A stretch of DNA of 64,000 nucleotides from Paracoccus sp. DMF-8 (lineage in GTDB: Bacteria > Pseudomonadota > Alphaproteobacteria > Rhodobacterales > Rhodobacteraceae), in contig NZ_JARJHL010000005.1 of assembly GCF_029309835.1 (NCBI RefSeq), positions 310,001 to 374,000 on the forward strand, given 5' to 3'. This document shows, in pieces, positions 50,699 to 59,730 of the stretch. Position 1 is the stretch's first letter, and every line of letters starts with the position of its first letter. A program made the position numbers and the translations under genes. The notes beneath the pieces are model-generated. The model saw only the letters and a program-made list of their open reading frames with translations, did not search any database and had not been told where the DNA came from.

Positions 50699-50729
50699 GC
50701 TGAAGCTAACAGGGAAAAGGCAACGCAGA

Positions 50730-51617
50730 ATGGCAAAACCCGCCAATCCGGAAAAACTGCCCTTTGTCGGCAAGATCACCGAGTTTCTGGAAGAAAAGGC
50801 GCCCAAACATGTGCGCCAGGCGATCCGGGACGGCAAGGACAAGATCCTTGACCTGAACTTCCCCTATGACAAGCTGATGAAATCGGGCGAATATGACGCG
50901 CATATGGATGCCCTGCAGATCCAGCTTGTCCATATGATGTATGACGTGATCCGCACCGGAAAACGGCTGGTCGTCGTGTTCGAGGGGCGCGATGCGGCGG
51001 GCAAGGGCGGCACCATCGAACGGGTGCGGATGAACCTGAATCCGCGTTCCGCCTATATCGTCGCCCTGCCCAAACCGACCGAACGCAGATCCACGCAATG
51101 GTATTTCCAGCGCTATACCGACTGGCTGCCTGCGGGCGGTGAAATCGCGCTGTTCGACCGCAGCTGGTATAACCGCGGCGTGGTCGAGCGCGTCTTCGGC
51201 TTTGCGACCGAAGACCAGCGCGAAACGTTCTTCCGCCAGTTGCCGGGTTTCGAACAATCGCTGGTCGATGACGGGATCATTCTGGTCAAGCTGTGGCTGA
51301 ACGTCAGCCGCGCCGAACAGTTGCGCCGCTTTCTGGAGCGCGAGGGCGATCCCCTGAAACAATGGAAGCTCAGCCCGATCGACATCGACGGTCTGGCGAA
51401 ATGGGACGATTACACCGATGCGATCCGCGACACGCTGGCGCGCAGCCATACGCTATATGCGCCCTGGACGGTGATCCGTTCCGATGACAAGCGCCGCGCC
51501 CGGATCGCGGCGATCCAGACCATCCTGAACGCCGTCGATTACAAGCACAAGGACAGCAAGGCCATCGGAGAGATCGACCACCAGATCGTCGGCGGCCCCG
51601 GCATCCTGCTGGACTAG
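50730..51617 (+). CDS. ppk2: polyphosphate kinase 2
   Basis: A protein of 295 residues. PPK2 uses polyphosphate to phosphorylate nucleoside diphosphates. Walker [20 protein letters not shown], the lid [11 protein letters not shown] and Walker [20 protein letters not shown] are present, followed by [19 protein letters not shown], characteristic of class I PPK2 (NDP-forming NTP). Start: ATG 50730. A strong hairpin precedes it. Confidence 0.95.
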   Translation: MAKPANPEKLPFVGKITEFLEEKAPKHVRQAIRDGKDKILDLNFPYDKLMKSGEYDAHMDALQIQLVHMMYDVIRTGKRLVVVFEGRDAAGKGGTIERVRMNLNPRSAYIVALPKPTERRSTQWYFQRYTDWLPAGGEIALFDRSWYNRGVVERVFGFATEDQRETFFRQLPGFEQSLVDDGIILVKLWLNVSRAEQLRRFLEREGDPLKQWKLSPIDIDGLAKWDDYTDAIRDTLARSHTLYAPWTVIRSDDKRRARIAAIQTILNAVDYKHKDSKAIGEIDHQIVGGPGILLD

Positions 51618-51626
51618 GACCGGACC

Positions 51627-52661
51627 ATGCCGCCGCGCGCCCCCCACCCCCTGCGCCCCGCGATGCCGCTGCGCGCCGCGCTGTCGGTGACGGTCTGGAT
51701 GGCTGCGGCGCTGCCGCTGGCCCTGTCGGGTTCCGGCCCGGCGGCGGCCCAGCAGGCGGACGGCCCCGCGCCTGCGGCCATCCCCCGCACCGTCGAAACC
51801 ACCCGCCCCGACATTCAGCCGCTGCCGCAATGGACCAGCACGACGGTCAATGATTTCGCGGGCCTGCTGACCCCCGACGATGCCCGCGCGCTGGACGGCG
51901 AACTGACCCGCCTGCAGCAGGAAACCGGGATCGAGGGCACGGTCGTCACCCTGCCCGACCGCGCGACCTATGGCGGCACCGATGGGCTGCAGCCCTTTGC
52001 GACGCGGCTGTTCAACCATTGGGGCGTCGGCGATGTGGCGCGCAACAACGGCTTCATGGTGCTGGTCCTGCGCGACGACCGCGAGGCCCGGATCGAGCTT
52101 GGCTCGGCCTATCCCGGCGATGCCGACATCCCGGCGCAGGACATCATGCGCAACGTGATCCTGCCCGACATGCGCGAGGGCACGCCATCCGCCGCGATCC
52201 GCAAGGGCACCGAGGCGATCATCCAGATCATCGCCGAACCCTATGCCAGCGGCCGGCAGATCCCGCGTTCGGCCACGGGCCGAGGCTGGCGCGACATGGC
52301 GGGCGGCGCCATCGCCGTGCTGATCCTGACCTTCGCGGGCGTCAACATCCTGCGCGGCATCCGGCGGCGCAAGCGTTGCCCGCAATGCGGCAAATGGGAT
52401 CTGCAGAAACAGCACGAACCCGTGCGCCAGAACCTGCCCGACGGCGGCTGGCGAACCTCTGAAAGCAATCAGATCCGCCGTTGCCCGGCCTGCGGCTGGC
52501 AGGCCGCGACACTGGTCGCCGCGCCCTTTGTCACGCTGTATGGGCCGGATGGGCAGATGCGTTCGCGCAACCAGAACCCCAAGGCGGCGCGGGTCTCGCG
52601 CGGCGGTTCGGGTTTTGGCGGCGGATCATCCCGCGGCGGCGGCGCCTCGGGTCGCTGGTAG
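51627..52661 (+). CDS. TPM domain (YgcG-type) membrane protein
   Basis: A protein of 344 residues. A signal sequence (residues 13-42) is followed by the TPM domain: STTVNDFAGLLTPDDARALD, GIEGTVVTLPDRATYGG, LRDDREARIELGSAYPG, ILPDMREGTPSAAIRKGTEA. One membrane helix (MAGGAIAVLILTFAGVNIL) precedes a cytosolic four-Cys zinc ribbon (CPQCGKWD ... CPACGW) and a Gly/Ser-rich end. TPM proteins are membrane-linked with poorly known roles (photosystem repair in plants). It starts 9 bp after ppk2. Confidence 0.85.
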   Translation: MPPRAPHPLRPAMPLRAALSVTVWMAAALPLALSGSGPAAAQQADGPAPAAIPRTVETTRPDIQPLPQWTSTTVNDFAGLLTPDDARALDGELTRLQQETGIEGTVVTLPDRATYGGTDGLQPFATRLFNHWGVGDVARNNGFMVLVLRDDREARIELGSAYPGDADIPAQDIMRNVILPDMREGTPSAAIRKGTEAIIQIIAEPYASGRQIPRSATGRGWRDMAGGAIAVLILTFAGVNILRGIRRRKRCPQCGKWDLQKQHEPVRQNLPDGGWRTSESNQIRRCPACGWQAATLVAAPFVTLYGPDGQMRSRNQNPKAARVSRGGSGFGGGSSRGGGASGRW

Positions 52662-52724
52662 CCTTGCGTCTCCCCCGATTTTGTCGAAAGCTGCACGGAA
52701 TTCGGAGGGGGCAAGAGAAACAAG

Positions 52725-53477
52725 ATGGAGCTTTCGGCAGCCTGTGCGATCGTGACCGGCGGGGCCTCGGGCCTTGGTGCGGCCACGGCGGAATACCTGC
52801 GCCAGAAGGGCGCGGCCGTGACCATTCTGGACCGCGACCCGCGCGGCGCTGATTTCGCCGAAATCATCGGCGCCGATTTCGCAAAGACCGAGGTCCGGGA
52901 CGAAGACAGCGTTGCGGCGGCGGTCGCCCATGCGCGCAATGTGATGGGCCGGGTCAATGTCTGCATCAACTGCGCGGGCACGGTCAGCCTGGGCAAGACC
53001 GTCGGTCCCGACGGCGCCCTGCCGCTGGAACCCTTTCGCCGCACGGTTGAAATCAATCTGATCGGCACCTTCAACGTCCTGCGCCTGGTCGCTGCCGAAA
53101 TGGCGAAAACGCCGCAGCCGCTGGCCTGCGGGGATCGCGGCGTGATCATCAACACTGCATCCGTCGCGGCCTTTGACGGTCAGGGCGGTCAGGTCGCCTA
53201 TGCCGCGTCCAAGGCCGCCGTCGCCGGGATGACCCTGCCCCTTGCCCGCGAAATGGCGCCGCTTGGCATCCGCGTCTGCGCGATTGCGCCGGGGATTTTC
53301 GGATCGCCGATGATGCAGCGGCTGACGGCGCAGGACCACGACGATCTGGCCGATGTCCCCTATCCCCGCCGCGTCGGAGAGCCGCGCGAATATGCACGCC
53401 TTGCCGCCTTCATCATCGAATCGGGCTATCTCAACGGCGAAGTGATCCGTCTGGATGGCGGGTTGCGGATGCGCTGA
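52725..53477 (+). CDS. short-chain dehydrogenase, 3-hydroxyacyl-CoA dehydrogenase type II-like
   Basis: A protein of 250 residues. Classical SDR: TGGASGLGAATAEYLRQKG (cofactor), the Asp in LDRDP suggesting NAD, the NCAG block, Ser in INTASVAAFDGQGGQ and YAASK (YxxxK). The block ILDRDPRGADFAE and the FDGQGGQVAYAASKAAV stretch follow the HSD10-like group that oxidises 3-hydroxyacyl-CoAs. Substrate assignment is by resemblance only. Confidence 0.85.
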   Translation: MELSAACAIVTGGASGLGAATAEYLRQKGAAVTILDRDPRGADFAEIIGADFAKTEVRDEDSVAAAVAHARNVMGRVNVCINCAGTVSLGKTVGPDGALPLEPFRRTVEINLIGTFNVLRLVAAEMAKTPQPLACGDRGVIINTASVAAFDGQGGQVAYAASKAAVAGMTLPLAREMAPLGIRVCAIAPGIFGSPMMQRLTAQDHDDLADVPYPRRVGEPREYARLAAFIIESGYLNGEVIRLDGGLRMR

Positions 53478-53560
53478 GCAAAATCCTTGATAGCCCGCCT
53501 GCGGGCCGCTAGCGTTCATTCGATGCCGCCCCGAAAGCGGCGCGCAACGCCCCGCACCGA

Positions 53561-53580
53561 ATGCCCCGAAATGCCCCGAA
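53561..53580. repeat. 10-bp perfect tandem duplication
   Basis: ATGCCCCGAA at 53561-53570 and 53571-53580, flanked by further CCGAA copies, between the SDR gene and the binding-protein gene. Fifteen bp upstream of the latter's start codon. Confidence 0.85.
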
Positions 53581-53595
53581 CCGAAAGGCCCCTTG

Positions 53596-54636
53596 ATGAC
53601 CCTTCTGCGCTCTACCGCCATTCTTCTGGCCATCTCCGCCCCGGCCTTTGCCGCCGATCCCGAACTGACCGTCTTTGACTGGGCCGGGTTCGAGGAACCG
53701 GCGATCTTTGCGGGCTATGTCGAAAAATACGGCAGCAATCCGACCTATGCCTTTTACGGCGATGACGACGAGGCCTTTCAGAAACTCGCATCCGGGTTCA
53801 AGGCCGATGTCGTCCACCCCTGCAGCCAGATGGTGTCGAAATACCGCGACGCCGGTCTGATCGAACCCTGGGACACCTCGCGCATCCCGGCCTTCGACAG
53901 CATCGACCCGCGTTTTCTGGATTCCGAGGTGTTCAAGGATGACGAAGGCGTCTGGTATATCCCGACCGATTGGGGCGCGACCGCCATCGCCTATAACACC
54001 GAAACCGTCCCGGTCGAGGATGTCTCGACGTTGCAGGTCTTCCTTGACCCGAAATATCAGGGCCGCACCTCGCTGCCCGATTCGGCGGATGATGTCTGGG
54101 CGCTGGCCTATCTGGCGACCGGCACGACCGATTGGGAAGACGTCACCGACGAACAGTTTCAGGCCGCTGCCGACTGGCTGCGCCAGGCCCATCAGAATGT
54201 CGCCGCCTATTGGGCCGATCCGTCGGAACAGGCGCAGCTGATGGCCTCGGGCGCGGTCGATATCGCATGGTCGTGGAACGATGGCGTCGTCTATCTGCAA
54301 AACGACAACTACCCGGTCGGCTTCCAGCGTTCGCCCAAGGAAGGTTCCTCGACCTTCTTCTGCGGCTATGTGAACGTCAAGAACGGGCCGGGCAGCGAAG
54401 ACAAGGCCTATGATTACATCAACGCCTGGCTGGAGCCGCGCGCGGCGCGTGGCCTGCTGGATGCGATCGGTTACGGCCATACCTCGAACGCGGCGATGGA
54501 AACGATCAAGGACGACCCGGCGGTACAATCGGGCCTGTCCGAACTGGAGGTGCCGGTTCTGGCCCAGACCCCGAACGACCCCGCGCAGCGCGAAAAGCAA
54601 CTGGCCGAATTCGAAAAGATCAAGGCCGGTTTCTGA
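53596..54636 (+). CDS. extracellular solute-binding protein, spermidine/putrescine (PotD) type
   Basis: A protein of 346 residues. Signal peptide 1-20 (STAILLAISAPAFAA). The mature part begins ELTVFDWAGFEEPAIFAGYV, close to PotD, and continues DVVHPCSQMVSKYRDAGLIE, YIPTDWGATAIAYNT and LPDSADDVWALAYLATG. It should bind a polyamine or similar amine in the periplasm. No permease or ATPase gene is adjacent, so its transporter must be encoded elsewhere. Confidence 0.88.
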   Translation: MTLLRSTAILLAISAPAFAADPELTVFDWAGFEEPAIFAGYVEKYGSNPTYAFYGDDDEAFQKLASGFKADVVHPCSQMVSKYRDAGLIEPWDTSRIPAFDSIDPRFLDSEVFKDDEGVWYIPTDWGATAIAYNTETVPVEDVSTLQVFLDPKYQGRTSLPDSADDVWALAYLATGTTDWEDVTDEQFQAAADWLRQAHQNVAAYWADPSEQAQLMASGAVDIAWSWNDGVVYLQNDNYPVGFQRSPKEGSSTFFCGYVNVKNGPGSEDKAYDYINAWLEPRAARGLLDAIGYGHTSNAAMETIKDDPAVQSGLSELEVPVLAQTPNDPAQREKQLAEFEKIKAGF

Positions 54637-54757
54637 TCCGACGGGTTCGAAAAACCGGCGCGAAAAAGCCGGCAGGATGGCAAAGGGGCGGCGGATTGCC
54701 GCCCGCTTTCGCATCCGCAGCATTGATCTTGCCGCGCTGCCGGCACAGCCTTTGGGG

Positions 54758-55909
54758 ATGACTGCAAGGACCCGTTATTGCCCCGCCTGCCTTGCCGCCG
54801 CAGCGGCAGCCATCCTGCTGAGCGTGCAGACCGCCGCAGCCGAACCTGCCGCCGCCGATCCTGCCAGCGCCGATCCCGATACCGCAATCCCGCCCATCGC
54901 CATCGGCCCACCGGACGCCGATCAGGGCCTGCCGGATTACCGGGTGGATTTCGCGCAGGGCGTGCGGATGCGCCCCGATGTGATCTACTGGTCGCCGCGC
55001 GGCTATCGTCCCCTACGCATGGATATCTACCAGCCGCCGCCTACCGCCCGGAACCAGCCCCTGCCCGTGATCCTGTTCATCCACGGCGGCGGCTGGATCG
55101 CCGGGGATCTGCGCAGCTTTTCCCCGATCGGCAATTTCCCCTCGATCCTCGCGGGGATTGCCGCGCGGGGCTATGTCGTGGCCTCGCTGGATTACCGTTT
55201 CAGCCGCGAGGCGCGCTGGCCCGCACAGGGCCAGGACGTCAAGGCCGCGATCCGCTGGCTGCGCGCCAATGCGGCAGATCTGGACGTCGATCCGCAGCGG
55301 GTCGGTGTCTGGGGCATCTCTGCCGGGGGCCAGCTGTCGGCCGTCGCCGCGACGACCTGCGGGCTGCCGGCGTTGCAGCCCGACGGTCAGGTCCTGCCCG
55401 GATTGAAAGGCGCCGCCCCCGGCAATGGCGATTGCGTTCAGGCCGCCGCCGCATGGTTCGGCGTCTATGACATGACCACCCTGACCCATCAGGCCGAGCA
55501 GGCGGGCGCCATGTCGCGCAAGGTCGATGGCGCGCCGGAATGGCGGTTGCTGGGCTGCCGGCCCGACGATTGCACGACCGAAAAGCTGACCAGCGCCAGC
55601 GCGGTTCTGACGCTGGACGATGATACGCCCCCGGTCTTGCTGGTCACCGGCGACAGGGACAAGGTGGTGCCCCCTGCGCAGTCCATGCAATTCGCCGAGG
55701 CGCTGGCGGCGCAGAAAATTCCCCATGAATTGCTGGTCATGGCCGGCACCGGCCACAACCTCAGCGCCCCGGACCGCAGGGGCACCCGCCGCGCCCTGCA
55801 ACAGGCGCTGGACCGCACGCTTGCGTTTTTCGACCGGGAACTGGGCCGCAGCAGCGCCCCGCCCCTGCCCCCGCCCCTGCTCGAAAGCCGCAATCTGGCC
55901 CGTGACTAG
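54758..55909 (+). CDS. exported alpha/beta hydrolase (BD-FAE/HSL-like esterase)
   Basis: A protein of 383 residues. Signal peptide of about 28 residues (CLAAAAAAILLSVQTAAA). Oxyanion motif FIHGGGWIAGDLRSF, the nucleophile in VWGISAGGQLSAVA (GxSxG), Asp in VTGDRDKVVPP and His in AGTGHNLSAP complete the triad. It should act as a periplasmic esterase or lipase-like enzyme; the natural substrate is unknown. ATG 54758 is chosen because the signal begins there; the frame is open further upstream. Confidence 0.85.
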   Translation: MTARTRYCPACLAAAAAAILLSVQTAAAEPAAADPASADPDTAIPPIAIGPPDADQGLPDYRVDFAQGVRMRPDVIYWSPRGYRPLRMDIYQPPPTARNQPLPVILFIHGGGWIAGDLRSFSPIGNFPSILAGIAARGYVVASLDYRFSREARWPAQGQDVKAAIRWLRANAADLDVDPQRVGVWGISAGGQLSAVAATTCGLPALQPDGQVLPGLKGAAPGNGDCVQAAAAWFGVYDMTTLTHQAEQAGAMSRKVDGAPEWRLLGCRPDDCTTEKLTSASAVLTLDDDTPPVLLVTGDRDKVVPPAQSMQFAEALAAQKIPHELLVMAGTGHNLSAPDRRGTRRALQQALDRTLAFFDRELGRSSAPPLPPPLLESRNLARD

Positions 55910-55957
55910 ACGCCCCACTTGCCACGCCCCGGCCCCGCCCCTATATTCACCCTGTCC

Positions 55958-56270
55958 GGACTCGTCCGGGCTATGGGCATAAACGCGCATGTAATAAGCG
56001 GATCGGACCCGGGGGCGGTACCCGGCGACTCCACCAAACCACCTTCGTTGGGGGCACATGGGGTCGAAACAGGATCGACGAACGTCTAAAGATGTTGGCT
56101 TTGCCTCGGTGAGCTACCACCGTTATCGGTGCAAAATGTACAGTTGCCAACGACAACCGTGCTCCGGTGGCTCTGGCTGCGTAAGCAGTTCGAGGCATCG
56201 AAACTTAAGCCCTTGCGCCTAGCAGCGTAAGGCGGGGCCCGCAGGAGCCTGGCAACAGAATCCTGCACCT
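55958..56270 (+). ncRNA. ssrA: two-piece (permuted) transfer-messenger RNA
   Basis: Alphaproteobacterial split tmRNA. The acceptor piece comes first and ends GACTCCACCA at 56036, after the T-arm-like ACCCGGGGGCGGTACCCGG. A short spacer follows and the coding piece begins GGGGTCG at 56060, which pairs with CGACTCC of the acceptor. The tag frame starts at GCC 56146 and ends TAA 56182-56184, encoding ANDNRAPVALAA, a typical tag with the ALAA degron. The 3' end (GGAGCCTGG...CCTGCACC) is estimated at 56270, and the 5' end is approximate. It rescues stalled ribosomes with SmpB. Confidence 0.93.
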
Positions 56271-56387
56271 TCCCCAGCATAATCTGCCCGGTCACCCACC
56301 CCTGCGCCAGCCACCCGGCGCGGTTTTCGCCTGCATCTGCGCCCTGTTTGCGGCGCAAAGCCATGAAAATGACGTGATCCATGTTGC

Positions 56388-56411
56388 CGTTATGTATTTT
56401 CAAATATAACG
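56388..56411. promoter_or_regulatory. palindrome upstream of the LysR gene
   Basis: CGTTAT (56388-56393) and ATAACG (56406-56411) flank an AT-rich centre with a further ATTT/AAAT pairing. It is 38 bp before the lysR start, so probably an autoregulatory LysR site. Confidence 0.55.
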
Positions 56412-56448
56412 ATAGATTGCCGATCCATGCGGGAGGGGGCCGCCTGAC

Positions 56449-57387
56449 ATGCTTATTCGCCATCTGAAATTCTTCATCACCCTGGCCGAGGAGCAGCATT
56501 TCGGGCGCGCGGCGGAACGCTGCCACGTCACCCAACCGACCCTGTCCCATGCGATCCGCAAGTTCGAAGACGACCTGAACCTGACCCTGATCATCCGCGG
56601 CCACCGCTTTCTGGCACTGACGCCCGAAGGCGAAAAGGTGCTGCGTTGGGGGCGCCAGATCATTTCCGATTACGACAGCCTGCATGACGACCTGAAGGGC
56701 AAGGAACGCGGCCTGACCGGCTGCCTGCGGCTTGGGGTGATCCCGGCGGCCATGCCGTCGGTCTCGGTCCTGACCGACCAGTTCGAAACCAGCCATCCGC
56801 TGGTCGAAATCGAGGTGCGTTCGATGTCGTCGCGCGCGATCCAGAAGGCGCTGGACGGGTTCGAGATCGACGGCGGCATCACCTATCTGGACAATGAGCC
56901 GCTGCAGAATGTCCGCTGCTTTCCGCTTTATGCCGAACATTACGTCTTTGCCTGCAGCCATGACGACGAGTTTGCAAACCGTCCCGAAGTCGCCTGGTCA
57001 GAGGCCGTGACGCGGCCCCTGTGCCTGCTGTCGGGCGACATGCAGAACCGCCGCATCCTGAACGCCATCGCTGCCGAGGCAGGCGTCACGCTGACGCCCA
57101 GGATCGTGACCAATTCCTTTCTGGGCGTCGCCTCGCATCTGCGCAAAGGCAGGTGGTGCGCGATCGTGCCGAACACCTTTGCGCTGGTCTTTGGCCCGTC
57201 GCGCGACCTGCGGCTGATCCCGCTGGCCCATCCCCGCCACAGCCATGAAATCGGGCTGGTGCTGGCCGAACGCATGCCGCAGGCGCCCATGGCCCGCGCC
57301 TTGCAGGATTGCGCCGAACGGGTCACCCGGGACAGCATCTTCGACAAGATCCTGTCGGGCAACGAAGCCCCGCGTCTGGTCGGCTGA
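56449..57387 (+). CDS. LysR-type regulator next to formate dehydrogenase
   Basis: A protein of 312 residues. DNA-binding part at residues 1-62 (IRHLKFFITLAEEQHFGRAA, ERCHVTQPTLSHAIRKFE), then an effector domain (CLRLGVIPAAMPSVSVLTDQ). Start: ATG 56449 after GGGAGGGGG. It is encoded directly before fdh on the same strand with a 387-bp gap, so it may control formate oxidation. That is context inference only. Confidence 0.85.
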   Translation: MLIRHLKFFITLAEEQHFGRAAERCHVTQPTLSHAIRKFEDDLNLTLIIRGHRFLALTPEGEKVLRWGRQIISDYDSLHDDLKGKERGLTGCLRLGVIPAAMPSVSVLTDQFETSHPLVEIEVRSMSSRAIQKALDGFEIDGGITYLDNEPLQNVRCFPLYAEHYVFACSHDDEFANRPEVAWSEAVTRPLCLLSGDMQNRRILNAIAAEAGVTLTPRIVTNSFLGVASHLRKGRWCAIVPNTFALVFGPSRDLRLIPLAHPRHSHEIGLVLAERMPQAPMARALQDCAERVTRDSIFDKILSGNEAPRLVG

Positions 57388-57774
57388 CGCAGGATTCGCA
57401 CCGCCGGAACCACCGGATCATCCCCCCACGAACAGAAAACCGCCTGTCGCGGCGCGGCACCGGCATGGTGAAATCCGGGACAAAGCGCCCCAAAACAGCC
57501 GCTTGCCCGCTCTGCATCGCGGCATGATCGAAAACCTGCATGGATTGGTGAAAAACTCCGATTTGCCAGCGTGTGCGACGGCATGCAGGCTGTCACTTGT
57601 CACAAGACACCTCGTGAAACCACGAGGCATCGGGAGGAAAGCAGCATATCGCCCGGACCATCCGGCGTCTGTCCCAAGGGGCGGCAAACCGGGGCTGCGG
57701 CATTTGCGACCTGCGCGCCAAGGGCGGTCTGCGGGGGCGGCCCCTCCATGCCTCATGAACCCGAAAGGAAGACC
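57388..57774 (+). promoter_or_regulatory. 387-bp leader/promoter region of formate dehydrogenase
   Basis: No gene-like frame. A hairpin CCTCGTG-AAAC-CACGAGG lies at 57610-57627, and a TGTCACTTGTCACAAGACA stretch with overlapping repeats lies just before it (about 57591-57608). These are candidates for regulator binding or an mRNA leader. GGAAGACC precedes the fdh start. Confidence 0.45.
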
Positions 57775-58983
57775 ATGGCCAAGGTTGTTTGCGTTCTCTA
57801 CGACGATCCGATCGACGGTTACCCGACCTCTTACGCGCGCGACGATCTGCCCGAGATCGACAAATACCCCGACGGCCAGACCCTGCCCTCGCCGATGGCC
57901 ATCGACTTCACCCCCGGCGCCCTGCTGGGTTCCGTTTCGGGCGAATTGGGCCTGCGCAAATATCTGGAAAGCCAGGGGCATGAGCTGGTCGTGACCTCGT
58001 CCAAGGACGGCCCCGACAGCGAGCTGGAAAAGCATCCGCATGACGCCGAGGTCATCATCTCGCAACCCTTCTGGCCCGCCTATCTGACCGCCGAACGTAT
58101 CGCCAAGGCGCCCAAGCTGAAACTGGCGCTGACCGCCGGGATCGGTTCGGACCACGTCGACCTGCAAGCCGCCATCGACAACAACATCACCGTGGCCGAG
58201 GTGACCTATTGCAACTCGAACTCGGTCGCCGAACATGTCGTGATGATGGTGCTGGGGCTTGTGCGCAACTACATCCCCTCGCATGACTGGGCGCGGAACG
58301 GCGGCTGGAACATCGCCGATTGCGTGGCGCGGTCCTATGACGTCGAAGGCATGCATGTCGGCACTGTCGCCGCCGGCCGCATCGGCCTGCGCGTGCTGCG
58401 CCTGCTGGCGCCGTTCGATATGCACCTGCATTACACCGACCGCCACCGCCTGCCCGAAGCCGTGGAAAAGGAACTGAACCTGACCTGGCACGCCACGCGC
58501 GAAGACATGTATGGCGCCTGCGACGTGGTCACGCTGAACTGCCCGCTGCATCCCGAAACCGAACATATGATCAATGACGAGACGCTGAAGCTGTTCAAGC
58601 GCGGCGCCTATCTGGTCAATACCGCGCGCGGCAAGCTGTGCGACCGCGACGCCATCGTGCGCGCGCTGGAATCGGGTCGTCTGGCCGGTTACGCGGGCGA
58701 TGTCTGGTTTCCGCAGCCCGCGCCGAATGACCACCCGTGGCGGACGATGCCGCATAACGGCATGACCCCGCATATCTCGGGCACCTCGCTGTCGGCGCAG
58801 ACGCGCTATGCGGCGGGCACGCGCGAAATCCTCGAATGCCATTTCGAGGGCCGTCCGATCCGCGACGAATATCTGATCGTGCAGGGCGGTGGTCTGGCCG
58901 GTGTCGGCGCCCATTCCTATTCCAAGGGCAATGCCACCGGCGGTTCGGAAGAGGCCGCGAAGTACGAAAAGCTCGACGCCTGA
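57775..58983 (+). CDS. fdh: NAD-dependent formate dehydrogenase
   Basis: A protein of 402 residues, the length of methylotroph-type FDH (e.g. Paracoccus and Pseudomonas sp. 101 enzymes). D-2-hydroxyacid dehydrogenase fold without metals, oxidising formate to CO2. Key parts: YPTSYARDDLPEIDKYPDGQ, ISQPFWPAYLTAERI, LALTAGIGSDHVDLQAA, CNSNSVAEHVVMMVLGLVRN, the NAD loop HVGTVAAGRIGLRVLR (AAGRIG form), and the catalytic His in MTPHISGTSLSAQ. It indicates formate use as an energy source or the end of C1 oxidation. Confidence 0.97.
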   Translation: MAKVVCVLYDDPIDGYPTSYARDDLPEIDKYPDGQTLPSPMAIDFTPGALLGSVSGELGLRKYLESQGHELVVTSSKDGPDSELEKHPHDAEVIISQPFWPAYLTAERIAKAPKLKLALTAGIGSDHVDLQAAIDNNITVAEVTYCNSNSVAEHVVMMVLGLVRNYIPSHDWARNGGWNIADCVARSYDVEGMHVGTVAAGRIGLRVLRLLAPFDMHLHYTDRHRLPEAVEKELNLTWHATREDMYGACDVVTLNCPLHPETEHMINDETLKLFKRGAYLVNTARGKLCDRDAIVRALESGRLAGYAGDVWFPQPAPNDHPWRTMPHNGMTPHISGTSLSAQTRYAAGTREILECHFEGRPIRDEYLIVQGGGLAGVGAHSYSKGNATGGSEEAAKYEKLDA

Positions 58984-59000
58984 TCTCAGGTGCTGAAACC

Positions 59001-59027
59001 GGGTCCGCGCCACGCCGGCGCGGGCCC
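59001..59027 (+). terminator. probable terminator of fdh
   Basis: GGGTCCGCGCC (59001-59011), ACGCC loop, GGCGCGGGCCC (59017-59027). Stem with one T-G mismatch pair; only two T follow, so efficiency is uncertain. Confidence 0.55.
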
Positions 59028-59096
59028 TTCCGCATGTCGCCAGCCTGATGCTGGCGCCGACCGCCCCCTTGCACGGTGATGAAAGGGCATTTCGCC

Positions 59097-59615
59097 ATGA
59101 ATACCACGACAGACACCACGCGGGCCGCAGCACCTCTGGCCGCATTCAAGGATCACACGCTCCGCAATGCCCTGCCTGCGCTGATTTCGGGCGTGGGGGG
59201 ATTCATTGCGATCGGCATCATGGCCGCAGTGACCGATGCGATGCAGCTGGCGCTGCTGATCGCGCCTTTCGGGTCAAGCTGCGTGCTGCTGTTCGCCCTG
59301 CCCGCCAGCCTGCTGGCGCGGCCGCGCAATGTCATCGGCGGGCATTTCCTGTCGGCGCTGGTCGGGCTGATCGTGCTGAACACCCTGGGAACCGGGGTGC
59401 TGGCTCTGGCGGTCGGCGTCGGTCTGGCCATCGCGGTGATGCAGTTCACCGCAACGGTGCATCCCCCCGCAGGCGCCAATCCGATTGTCGTCATCCTGAC
59501 CGGCGCGGGCTGGAGCTTTCTGGCCATGCCCATTCTGGCCGGGGCGGTCCTGCTGTGCCTGACGGCCTGCCTGTATCACCGCATGGTGTCGCGCCGTCCC
59601 TATCCCGTGGCCTGA
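59097..59615 (+). CDS. HPP family membrane protein
   Basis: A protein of 172 residues with four predicted membrane helices (LISGVGGFIAIGIMAAV, LALLIAPFGSSCVLLFALP, LVGLIVLNTLGTGVLALAV, PILAGAVLLCLTACLY). The motif TATVHPPAGANPIVV contains the HPP signature, and PFGSSCVLLF and RPRNVIGGH are also typical. HPP proteins are integral membrane proteins, one of which transports nitrite in chloroplasts; the role here is unknown. ATG 59097 follows AAAGGG. Confidence 0.9.
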   Translation: MNTTTDTTRAAAPLAAFKDHTLRNALPALISGVGGFIAIGIMAAVTDAMQLALLIAPFGSSCVLLFALPASLLARPRNVIGGHFLSALVGLIVLNTLGTGVLALAVGVGLAIAVMQFTATVHPPAGANPIVVILTGAGWSFLAMPILAGAVLLCLTACLYHRMVSRRPYPVA

Positions 59616-59730
59616 CGGGCGGGGTGTTTCCTGGGGGGCGTTGCAGGGGATTTATCGCCATGCCCCCTAACGCTCGGGCGCAAAACTGTCTATCTGGATG
59701 CACAGGACATTCGCAACGACAGGAATGGCG

